This document shows, piece by piece, positions 1 through 5,254 of a stretch of 5,254 nt of DNA. This stretch comes from CAZMGT01 sp964565895. GTDB lineage: Bacteria > Armatimonadota > Zipacnadia > UBA1398 > CAZMGT01. The notes below the pieces were generated by a model, which did not search any database, had not been told where the DNA came from, and was given only the letters and a program-made list of their open reading frames with translations. A program made the position numbers and the translations under genes. Numbering within the stretch: position 1 is the first letter of the stretch; each line of letters begins with the position of its first letter. The DNA lies in NCBI GenBank assembly GCA_964565895.1, contig CAZMGT010000097.1, forward strand, positions 1 to 5,254, in the 5' to 3' direction.

Positions 1-90
1 CGGATAACGGGACACCAACTGGGAAGGAGAAGCATTATCTGGCAAGGTGATGAGCAAGGACAGGTTGCGTGTGCGAGCAAAGCGCCAGAG

Positions 91-510
91 GTGAGGAGGT
101 TGGCGGAGCTGCAGCGTAGTCCTCGGGAGCAAGCTGCGTTAAAGGAGTTTCTGGCCACCCTGACGCCGGAACAGAAAGAGCTTTACCGAGAGATTGCCGC
201 GGCGCATAAGCGTGCCTCCCGTAAGGGGCTTGCAGAAGGCCGGGTGGCCGACCCTCCTCCGGAGGTGAAGGCGAAGATTGAGCAGCTATTGGACGAGCTG
301 GACGAAAGACAGCTAAGGCTGCTGGGTCGGTCTTGGGATTATTTGGGGAAAGCCTGCGATGAGCTGTTGGAATCGATGGCCAAGGATTGGCCGCGGATAG
401 ATCCCGACGTTGAGGAGAAGCTTAGGGAAGAGCTCAAGCAGGCCGAGCGGCTGCACTACGAGTCATTGCGTTCCGATGGTAGAGCAGCTCTGTCGCCGCG
501 GAAGGGCTAA
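91..510 (+). CDS. Small charged helical protein, related to the tail of the terminase-like pseudogene downstream
   Basis: I do not recognise a named family. The 139-residue product is rich in Glu, Lys, Arg and Leu, has no membrane segment or signal peptide, and should be almost wholly helical. Residues 16-28 (ALKEFLATLTPEQ) match residues encoded at 1545-1583 (ALDEFLASLTPKQ). A second helix around residues 62-80 (IEQLLDELDERQLRLL) has the same spacing of Leu and Gln, so the protein may hold two copies of one helical unit. The start is uncertain. GTG at 91 is the first start codon in frame, but the frame has no stop back to base 1, so the gene may begin outside the window. No good Shine-Dalgarno precedes the GTG. 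A 14-codon ATG ORF (50-94) overlaps it by GTGA, which could indicate translational coupling or chance. A link to phage packaging is inferred only from the similarity to the 1199-1664 remnant. Coding status is fairly sure; function is unknown. Confidence 0.65.
   Translation: MRRLAELQRSPREQAALKEFLATLTPEQKELYREIAAAHKRASRKGLAEGRVADPPPEVKAKIEQLLDELDERQLRLLGRSWDYLGKACDELLESMAKDWPRIDPDVEEKLREELKQAERLHYESLRSDGRAALSPRKG
136..174 (+). repeat. Diverged coding repeat, copy 1
   Basis: These thirteen codons encode ALKEFLATLTPEQ. They pair codon for codon with 1545-1583 (ALDEFLASLTPKQ). Ten of the thirteen residues are identical, and most base differences between identical residues are silent (gcg/gca, tta/ttg, ctg/ttg, gcc/gcg, ctg/ctc, acg/acc, ccg/ccc). 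This is divergence under selection for the protein, not a recent DNA duplication. Confidence 0.7.
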
Positions 511-591
511 CATTCGCTTGAAGCTGCGTTTAGCAGCATGAGTTGTTTGTTACGCAGCAGACTGTGAAATTGTCGCCTTTACCGGGAACGC

Positions 592-735
592 GTGCCGGAG
601 GAGGAGAGGGTCAGGCAGGTCCAGCAACTGGCCCGTTTTCTGGTGCGCTCCTCTGCCCGCGCCGCGCTGTGGCCGAAGTATCCCGAGCGAGTGCCATGGT
701 ATCGTGCTCCCTCGCCCAACAGGAGACCCCGATAA
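592..735 (+). CDS. Possible small ORF or gene fragment, unknown
   Basis: Frame 1 is open from just after a TGA at 565 to a TAA at 733, and GTG at 592 is the first usable start. The 47-residue product (VPEEERVRQVQQLARFLVRS at its start) begins with a plausible amphipathic helix and ends in a Pro/Arg-rich tail (PWYRAPSPNRRPR). It lies in the same frame as the gene ending at 510. An ATG at 538 in this frame is cut off by the TGA at 565, so this may be the remains of a longer gene. There is no clear ribosome binding site and no family I recognise. The residue make-up looks more protein-like than the other frames here, but the ORF is short and could be chance. Confidence 0.3.
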   Translation: MPEEERVRQVQQLARFLVRSSARAALWPKYPERVPWYRAPSPNRRPR

Positions 736-918
736 GTGTGCGCGGGTGAAGGCCTGTCCGGCCTCAGCCTGCAGACGCCCCACGCCGTCCGTGAGCCGGG
801 CGACCTGGAGCCGCAGACCGGCCGATGGCGAGCTGGTGGAGCGCCGGCGCGTGGAGGGGTGGGCCTAGGCGAGGTGGTTCTCTGGCTGAGGACGCCGCGG
901 AAATGGGACGCGAAGGGG

Positions 919-934
919 CCTAGCGTACGCTAGG
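919..934. repeat. Perfect 16-bp palindrome
   Basis: CCTAGCGTACGCTAGG is its own reverse complement over all 16 bases with no spacer. Bases 917-918 (GG) could also pair with 937-938 (CC) if AG at 935-936 bulges out. Perfect palindromes of this length are typical of operators for dimeric regulators or resolvase-like sites, but no partner gene is visible nearby. The palindrome is certain; its role is unknown. Confidence 0.8.
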
Positions 935-981
935 AGCCATTTTCAGACGCTGGAGGTATGTGTCCCCCCTTACCTGCGCGA

Positions 982-1017
982 GAAAACGGCCTTAGAGGCG
1001 AAAAAACGGGCGTTTTC
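982..1017. repeat. Imperfect hairpin, A-tract/T-tract, possible terminator
   Basis: GAAAACGGCC (982-991) pairs with GGGCGTTTTC (1008-1017) at nine of ten positions across a 16-base loop. The GC core flanked by A's on one side and T's on the other looks like a bidirectional intrinsic terminator, but the GC core is short and the loop is long. The left arm also recurs as a loose direct repeat: GCGAGAAAACGGCC (978-991) and GCGAAAAAACGGGC (998-1011), 12 of 14 matching. Confidence 0.35.
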
Positions 1018-1198
1018 CATGCGTGGAGCGAAGCGGTTGGGGACGACGTGGGCGATCCTCGCCGCCCTGCCCGTCCTGGTTGCGTTGCCCGCGCCGAGAC
1101 GCCGCGGCCCCGCAGCACTGCCGCGCCATGCCAGCTCACGCTCGGGACAGAGTCATTCCTGGACGCAGGCGGACGGACGTTGGCCTGAGGTTCACACT

Positions 1199-1664
1199 GT
1201 TGCCGAGGACCGCCGCCACTGGAGGGCGCTACTGCCCAGGGCCTGCGGGGTCGGGGAGAGGACGGTCTTTAACTGGATGCAGCGCGGCGGGGGGGAAGCG
1301 CTCCACCAGGCCTGCGGACAAGAATATGCAGAGTTTGCGCAAGCTATAAAAAAGGACGGAGGAAGCGGTTGTTGCCTGTGTGGAGCAAATCCAGAAGGCC
1401 GCCGAGGAGGGCGCCTGGCGGCCGGCTGCGTGGTGGCTGGAGCGCCGCTACCTAGAGGAATTTGGCAAGGACGGATCAGTACCTGTCCAACTAACTGCCA
1501 AACCCAAAGATATGGCAGACGAGTAGGCTGGACGCGAGGCCGAGGCATTGGATGAGTTTTTGGCGTCGCTCACCCCCAAACAGCTACGAATGCTCGAAGA
1601 CCTGGAGGACCAAAGACGAGCCGAGGAAGAGGAACTGAGGCAAGAGGAGCAGCAGAGGCAATAG
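1199..1664 (+). pseudogene. Broken phage terminase small subunit-like HTH gene
   Basis: Two frames combine into one protein-like product. Frame 2 gives RRHWRALLPRACGV, then an HTH segment GERTVFNWMQRG (ending near 1288), then GQEYAEFAQAIKK (to 1354). After one surplus base the reading continues in frame 3 from 1356: TEEAVVACVEQIQKAAEEG, then AWRPAAWWLERRY (1413-1451) and LEEFGKDGS. The order HTH, then Tyr-Ala-Glu-Phe helix, then Trp-x-x-Ala-Ala-Trp-x-Leu-Glu-Arg-x-Tyr, then Phe-Gly is what I know from small HTH proteins annotated as terminase small subunits, which bind DNA and recruit the packaging motor. The shift sits next to six A's (1348-1353), consistent with a gained A. A TAG at 1524 follows MADE. 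The same frame then continues with AGREAEALDEFLASLTPKQ and a Glu/Gln/Arg-rich tail to TAG 1662. That tail resembles the 91-510 protein, so TAG 1524 is probably a nonsense mutation, although it could be a true end. No start codon or ribosome binding site is evident, so the 5' limit is approximate. No large terminase gene follows. Confidence 0.7.
1545..1583 (+). repeat. Diverged coding repeat, copy 2
   Basis: This segment encodes ALDEFLASLTPKQ, the partner of 136-174. It lies behind the in-frame TAG at 1524, yet its differences from copy 1 are mostly silent. It was therefore translated during most of its history, and the stop at 1524 is probably recent. Confidence 0.7.
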
Positions 1665-1736
1665 CGAGCACAGCCGCGCAGCACCCTTGTGGGAACCGGT
1701 GAGAGCAGCGAACGAATCTCCAGAGCTCCTAGCGAG

Positions 1737-1757
1737 AGACCTCGATGATCGGGGTCT
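1737..1757. repeat. Ten-base-pair inverted repeat
   Basis: AGACCTCGAT (1737-1746) faces ATCGGGGTCT (1748-1757) across a single G. Nine of ten pairs are Watson-Crick and the other would be a G-U wobble in RNA. With almost no loop it resembles a protein-binding operator more than a terminator, and no T-run follows. Confidence 0.6.
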
Positions 1758-1851
1758 GAGCAGCCCACTACCGGTGCCGCGCTCAGCGGGCACGCCCCTC
1801 GCGAGCGGCAAGAGAGCGAGGATTGCGGTTGGTGGGTTTACCGGAGCACAG

Positions 1852-1869
1852 AGGCCCCGGAAAGGGCCT
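1852..1869. repeat. Short GC hairpin
   Basis: AGGCCC (1852-1857) pairs with GGGCCT (1864-1869) around a six-base loop CGGAAA. Only two T's follow, so a functional terminator is doubtful. Confidence 0.5.
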
Positions 1870-1909
1870 TAGCGGTGCGTCAAGCGCGGCGCAATGGGAG
1901 GGGCTGTGT

Positions 1910-1926
1910 AGTCCCCCAAGGGGACT
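1910..1926. repeat. Tight GC hairpin AGTCCCC/GGGGACT
   Basis: AGTCCCC (1910-1916) pairs perfectly with GGGGACT (1920-1926) around CAA, followed by GGAAAG. The form resembles the hairpin and tail of some CRISPR repeats, but I see no second copy in the window, so no array is called. Confidence 0.6.
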
Positions 1927-2027
1927 GGAAAGGTGGAAAAGCTCCAATGTGCAGCTATTCCCAACAATAGGCAGGAACACGCTCAAGGGCAGAGAAGTCG
2001 AACTTGGCTTTGCGAGCTGCCGAAGGC

Positions 2028-2055
2028 GTTGCATTCGCAGCGGGAGGGCTGCAAC
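2028..2055. repeat. Nested inverted repeats
   Basis: GTTGCA (2028-2033) pairs with TGCAAC (2050-2055). An overlapping pair, GCAGC (2037-2041) with GCTGC (2048-2052), competes for the right arm. TGCGA (2011-2015) can also pair with TCGCA (2035-2039). Confidence 0.45.
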
Positions 2056-2109
2056 GTGGGGGCCCGGGGTGAAGCTTAGGCTCTCCTGAGCGTGCCCCGG
2101 CCTGAGCTC

Positions 2110-2138
2110 TGGCTTGCTGGAGCGAAGCCAACGCAAGC
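2110..2138. repeat. Two mutually exclusive hairpins upstream of the methyltransferase gene
   Basis: TGGCTT (2110-2115) pairs with AAGCCA (2125-2130). GCTTGC (2113-2118) pairs with GCAAGC (2133-2138). The left arms share bases, so only one stem can form at a time. They end 53 bases before the ATG at 2192. This could be a leader switch or chance; no T-run follows either stem. Confidence 0.45.
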
Positions 2139-2181
2139 AGGATTCCTCTGCCGAGATGTATAGTGACGGATTGTCAAAGGG

Positions 2182-2186
2182 GGAGG
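2182..2186 (+). promoter_or_regulatory. Shine-Dalgarno site that fixes the methyltransferase start
   Basis: GGAGG, inside the purine run AAAGGGGGAGGGG (2176-2188), ends five bases before ATG 2192. An in-frame ATG at 2156 would add 12 residues but has only GCCGAG before it, so 2192 is preferred. Confidence 0.75.
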
Positions 2187-2191
2187 GGCCG

Positions 2192-5100
2192 ATGGCAGAG
2201 CTCGAAGCTGTGGCAAACGCTTTGCGAGTCTATACTTCTCCGAAGGGCGCTCGCGAGTTCTTTGCACGCCTCGGTTATCCGACAGACGAGCCGCTTCCTC
2301 TGGAGCTTGAAAACTTGTCCAAGGGCGCACATCAGGCTATATCTTCGGTATATCAAGTTGTCCACATCGGAAACGGCTCTTCATTTTGCATCTACCACGT
2401 CGAGTTGAACCACGACAGCATCCGTCGCACGGACATCCGCCGCTTTCTAGAATCGTTTTATGGACACTACTCTCAAGGCGAAAACCTGTTCGTGTTCTCG
2501 GCGAGGGACGATTACAGCGAGCTAGCATTTGTATCGCCCAGGCGCCTGCAGGACCCCAAGGACGAGGGAAAGGTGCGGCTGTGGTTGCGCGTGATGCAGG
2601 TGCGGACGGAGCAGCCTTATCGCACCGACCTCGAGGTGCTTAGCAGGATCCGCGCTGATGGTGTCAGCGACCCGCACGAGATTTGGGAGCGGCACGAGGA
2701 AGCATTTAGAGTTCAGCGCGTAACAGACCAGTTCTTCAAGGAATACAAGCAAGTTTTCGAGGACATCAGAGACCGTCTGATGCAAAGTCACCCTGCGAAC
2801 GACGAGAAATGGGCTGTCGACTATACGCATCAGCTTCTTAATCGGATAATGTTCATTTATTTCATCGCGCGCAAGGGTTGGCTTAAGGGACCAGATCGTG
2901 AGGCCGATCGTGACTTTATGCACCACTTTTGGAAAGCATATCGAGACTCGGGAGAGAAGGACGCGTTTCACTCCCATTGGCTACGCGTTTTGTTTTTCGA
3001 GGCGTTTAATGGAAGGTGGCAAAACCGGGCCGAGTATCTTGAGCGCTTTCCGAAATGGCTTATCGACGCCTTAGCAGTAGCGCCGTTTCTGAACGGTGGG
3101 CTTTATACCAGGTGGCACTCCTTGGACGGCCTATTAAGAAATCCCCTGCCCGACGAGGTTTTTAGAAGGCTCTTTGAAACGTGGGTGGATGGTACCTTTC
3201 CCGGGCTTTTTGAACGCTACAACTTTACTGTGGTAGAAACAGGGCGTTTCGATGAAGAAGTGGCTGTGGACCCCGAGATGCTCGGCATGGTCTATGAGCG
3301 GCTGGTTAACACAATTTACGAGGGCGTGGAAGAAGACCAGCGTGGCGCGGCGGGGATTTTCTACACCCCACGGACGGAAATCGACCTCATGTGCCGACTC
3401 GCTCTGGTAGACTGGCTGGGCAACCAGCTCGAGAACGTGGACGACGAGCTGCTCAATGATTGGGTGTTTGCCTTTTCTGAAGAGGAAAAGAGCGAAGCGG
3501 ACGGCAACGTCGCTCAAAAAGGGCTATGGGAGCCGCTGACCGAGCTGGTGCGCCGGGTCCGCGTATGTGACCCCGCTTGTGGGTCTGGGTCTTTCCTTGT
3601 CGGGATGATGCTTGTTTTAGACGACCTGCAGGCTCGTTGCAACAGCGCGCTTGGGGTTAGCGAGACGCCTTACGAGCGGCGCAAACGCATTTTGCGAGAT
3701 CAGCTTTATGGCGTGGATGTGATGGAATGGGCTGTGCGCGTAGCAGAGCTCCGCCTGTGGTTGCAGCTCGTGGTGGAAACGGAGATCGCGGAGTCGGAGC
3801 GGCGCGAAGAGCCGCTGCTTCCAAACCTAAACTTTAAGGTGCGCCCTGGAGATAGCCTGGTGCAGATGGTGGGCGACGTTGATTTGAGTCAGTTCCGGCG
3901 GCCTGAGGCCCCCATCAAGTCTGAGTTAAAGCGCCAGCTAACTCAGCTTAAGAACAAGAAACGCCGCTTCTTCCAGGGACAGGGCGGTGATCTCAATGAG
4001 GAAGTGCTCAAGAAGGAAGAGCGCGATCTTTTCCGCGGCATCCTTCTTGAAAGGGCACGCAACTTGGAAGAAAAAGAGATTAAACCGAGGCGTCGCAAGC
4101 TAGCAGAACTTTCCACGCAAGCGCGCCTCGCCGGAATGGGACCCTCTGAGCGCGACGAGAGCGCACGGCGCCTCTTGGAGAAAGAAATCGAGGAGCTTGA
4201 AAAAGAAGTTCAACGCTTAAACCGCGCACAAAGCGCGTTAACGCCCAGCAAACAAGTGCCGTTTGTTTGGGATTTGGCTTTTCCTGAGATTTTTGAGGAG
4301 GATAACCCGGGCTTTGATATCGTAATCGGCAACCCACCGTACGTTCGCCAGGAGAACATTCAAGATTACGAAGAGCGCTTTGACAGAGCGGGCTATCTAC
4401 GTCGACTGAACGAAGCGCTTCGAGCGATCTATCCGCGCTTTATGGGAAGGCGGCGGAAAATTAGCGGCCGCGCAGACTATTACGTGTACTTCTACCTCCA
4501 CGGCCTCTCGCTCTTGGCCGACAAGGGAAGCTTTTGCTTCATCACTTCCAACTCGTGGCTAGACGTAGACTTCGGCAAGGATCTCCAGGAGTTCTTCCTG
4601 CGCTACGGGCATTTGAAGATGGTTATTGACAATCGGGCGAAGCGGAGCTTTTCCCAAGCAGATGTGAACACCGTTATCGTTCTTGCTGGGCCTCCGCAGA
4701 GAAAGCGCGAGCTGAGCGAAGAGGAAATGCGGCAGCGTGCCGTGCGCTTTGTGGCTTTTACGCGGCCGTTTGAAGAGGTCGTGGACCCAGTGGTGTTTTT
4801 GGAAATAGCGGACGAGAAGTACTACGAACCCTTGGCCGGCTTTCGCGTAGAAAAACGGCGTGAGTTCCGCTCTGTACTGTGGGACCAGTGGTCGCTATAT
4901 CAAGAGGGGCTGGGCGACGAGGAAGGCGGGCGGTTGGTTAAAGAGGGGAAATATGTGGGCGACAAATGGGGGGGCAAGTATCTCAGAGCGCCGGACATCT
5001 TTTTCACCATTTTGGAGAAGGGAAAGGGCAAGCTTGTCCGTTTGGGCGACATCGCCGAGGTGCGCCGAGGCTTCACAACGGGGGCGAACGAGTTTTTCTA

Positions 5101-5254
5101 TCTTCGCCCGGTGGGCGCAACGGTAGCTGAGGTTGCGCAGCTTGCTGAAAGAGCACCGAAGGCGCCTGTTAGGGTGAGAAACGGGGCTGGTTGGGAAGGG
5201 GAGATCGAGGCGGCTTGGCTGCGGCCGGTTATCAAGAGCCCACGGGAGATTAAG
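2192..5254 (+). CDS. Eco57I-class N6-adenine DNA methyltransferase (type IIG R-M or BREX/DISARM-type), 3' end outside window
   Basis: The enzyme transfers a methyl group from S-adenosylmethionine to the N6 of adenine in a specific DNA site. The first 1021 codons are present without stop or frameshift. Residues 1-175 form a mixed alpha/beta domain (HVELNHDSIRRTDIRRF near its middle). Family landmarks follow: VTDQFFKEY at 177, RIMFIYFIARKGWL at 218-231, LNGGLY at 300-305, DPEMLG from 360 and YTPR at 391-394. SAM-binding motif I is DPACGSG at 460-466; GVD at 507-509 supplies the acidic residue usually placed against the SAM ribose. A charged, coiled-coil-like insert spans about 576-686. The catalytic NPPY is at 714-717, ITSNSWL follows at 784 and SFSQADVNTVIVL at 819-831. 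GDIAEVRRGFTTGANEFFY at 952-970 opens the target-recognition domain, which is cut by the window edge. I see no convincing PD-(D/E)XK nuclease motif in the N-terminal domain, so cleavage by this protein itself is unproven. An in-frame TGA at 2087 bounds it upstream. BREX PglX and DISARM DrmMI share this general design, and the neighbours beyond 5254 would decide. Confidence 0.93.
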   Translation, partial: MAELEAVANALRVYTSPKGAREFFARLGYPTDEPLPLELENLSKGAHQAISSVYQVVHIGNGSSFCIYHVELNHDSIRRTDIRRFLESFYGHYSQGENLFVFSARDDYSELAFVSPRRLQDPKDEGKVRLWLRVMQVRTEQPYRTDLEVLSRIRADGVSDPHEIWERHEEAFRVQRVTDQFFKEYKQVFEDIRDRLMQSHPANDEKWAVDYTHQLLNRIMFIYFIARKGWLKGPDREADRDFMHHFWKAYRDSGEKDAFHSHWLRVLFFEAFNGRWQNRAEYLERFPKWLIDALAVAPFLNGGLYTRWHSLDGLLRNPLPDEVFRRLFETWVDGTFPGLFERYNFTVVETGRFDEEVAVDPEMLGMVYERLVNTIYEGVEEDQRGAAGIFYTPRTEIDLMCRLALVDWLGNQLENVDDELLNDWVFAFSEEEKSEADGNVAQKGLWEPLTELVRRVRVCDPACGSGSFLVGMMLVLDDLQARCNSALGVSETPYERRKRILRDQLYGVDVMEWAVRVAELRLWLQLVVETEIAESERREEPLLPNLNFKVRPGDSLVQMVGDVDLSQFRRPEAPIKSELKRQLTQLKNKKRRFFQGQGGDLNEEVLKKEERDLFRGILLERARNLEEKEIKPRRRKLAELSTQARLAGMGPSERDESARRLLEKEIEELEKEVQRLNRAQSALTPSKQVPFVWDLAFPEIFEEDNPGFDIVIGNPPYVRQENIQDYEERFDRAGYLRRLNEALRAIYPRFMGRRRKISGRADYYVYFYLHGLSLLADKGSFCFITSNSWLDVDFGKDLQEFFLRYGHLKMVIDNRAKRSFSQADVNTVIVLAGPPQRKRELSEEEMRQRAVRFVAFTRPFEEVVDPVVFLEIADEKYYEPLAGFRVEKRREFRSVLWDQWSLYQEGLGDEEGGRLVKEGKYVGDKWGGKYLRAPDIFFTILEKGKGKLVRLGDIAEVRRGFTTGANEFFYLRPVGATVAEVAQLAERAPKAPVRVRNGAGWEGEIEAAWLRPVIKSPREIK

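Larger units (their letters stand above)
736..1198. other. Gene-poor GC-rich stretch
   Basis: Several frames are open on both strands, as expected in GC-rich DNA, but none has a convincing start, ribosome binding site or protein-like composition. Frame 2 is open from 890 into the pseudogene downstream. Within it, ATG 1019 begins a peptide with a basic start (MRGAKR) and a hydrophobic stretch (WAILAALPVLVALPA), then low-quality Pro/Arg/Ser-rich sequence. That could be a signal-anchor remnant or chance. Otherwise the stretch holds the palindrome at 919-934 and the hairpin at 982-1017. Confidence 0.5.
1665..2155. other. Hairpin-rich stretch without a convincing gene
   Basis: Open frames on either strand have no good start or ribosome binding site and give Arg/Pro/Ser/Gly-rich translations that do not look like protein. 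The stretch holds five inverted repeats, listed separately. I see no tRNA, and I could not match it by eye to tmRNA, RNase P RNA, SRP RNA or a known intron. It may be a structured RNA, a long leader of the methyltransferase gene, or decayed phage DNA. Confidence 0.45.

Noticed and set aside
538..567. Readthrough or selenocysteine at TGA 565 joining ATG 538 to the 592-735 ORF
   Set aside because: No selenocysteine insertion-type hairpin was identified and the ORF itself is doubtful. Gene decay is simpler.
736..933. 65-codon GTG ORF directly after the TAA at 733
   Set aside because: The position suggests coupling, but the Gly/Arg/Pro-rich product has no protein-like pattern and no ribosome binding site.
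1192..1548. 118-codon open frame on the minus strand
   Set aside because: It overlaps the terminase-like remnant on the opposite strand, and its Pro/Arg/Ser-rich product looks non-coding.
1990..2015. T-loop-like TTCGACT on the minus strand, possible tRNA
   Set aside because: The flanking five bases do not pair as a T-arm, and no acceptor stem or anticodon arm is found.
1783..2136. 117-codon open frame on the minus strand
   Set aside because: The translation is Arg/Pro/Ser/Leu-rich, with no ribosome binding site or recognisable motif. It is typical of random GC-rich DNA.
2159..2164. TATAGT, a -10-like hexamer before the methyltransferase gene
   Set aside because: No -35-like hexamer lies 16-18 bases upstream, so a promoter is not supported. 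If real, it would put the transcript start near 2171 and exclude ATG 2156.
2522..2977. 151-codon open frame on the minus strand
   Set aside because: It lies inside the methyltransferase gene, whose + frame carries clear family motifs. The minus frame is a shadow.
3134..3517. 127-codon open frame on the minus strand
   Set aside because: It is opposite the YTPR and DPEMLG region of the methyltransferase and has no independent support.

Overview
The window looks like bacterial DNA, moderately GC-rich by eye. It joins a gene-poor, degraded accessory region (about 1-2155) to one large, intact gene that runs off the right edge (2192 to the end, + strand). The sequence does not allow a genus to be named. 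The Arg/Glu-rich proteins would suit a thermophile, but that is only a lean.

Left part (1-735). One credible small gene (91-510) encodes a charged, helical protein of unknown function. After it comes a weak ORF fragment (592-735). The stretch 736-1198 holds no gene I can support, but it contains a perfect 16-bp palindrome (919-934) and an imperfect hairpin (982-1017).

Middle part (1199-1664). This is a broken gene. Reading frames 2 and then 3 together give a helix-turn-helix segment, a Tyr-Ala-Glu-Phe helix and an A-W-R-P-A-A-W-W-L-E-R-R-Y segment. That is the usual layout of the HTH proteins annotated as phage terminase small subunits. The frame changes at a run of six A's (1348-1353), and a TAG interrupts it at 1524. 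Its C-terminal tail matches part of the 91-510 protein, and the DNA differences fall mostly at synonymous positions. The two genes are therefore likely relatives, and the left half is best read as a decayed phage-related segment.

The stretch 1665-2155 has no convincing gene but carries at least five short, well-paired inverted repeats. Two overlapping ones lie just upstream of the large gene. It may be a structured leader, a non-coding RNA or plain intergenic DNA; the sequence alone does not decide.

Right part (2192-5254). This is an Eco57I-class (COG1002-like) N6-adenine DNA methyltransferase, with 1021 codons present and the C-terminus cut by the window edge. Motif I (DPACGSG), motif IV (NPPY) and the start of a target-recognition domain are all present. 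Such proteins act as type IIG restriction-modification enzymes or as the methyltransferase of multi-gene defence systems (BREX PglX, DISARM DrmMI). Which applies here depends on genes outside the window. The overall picture is a defence gene placed beside phage-derived debris.
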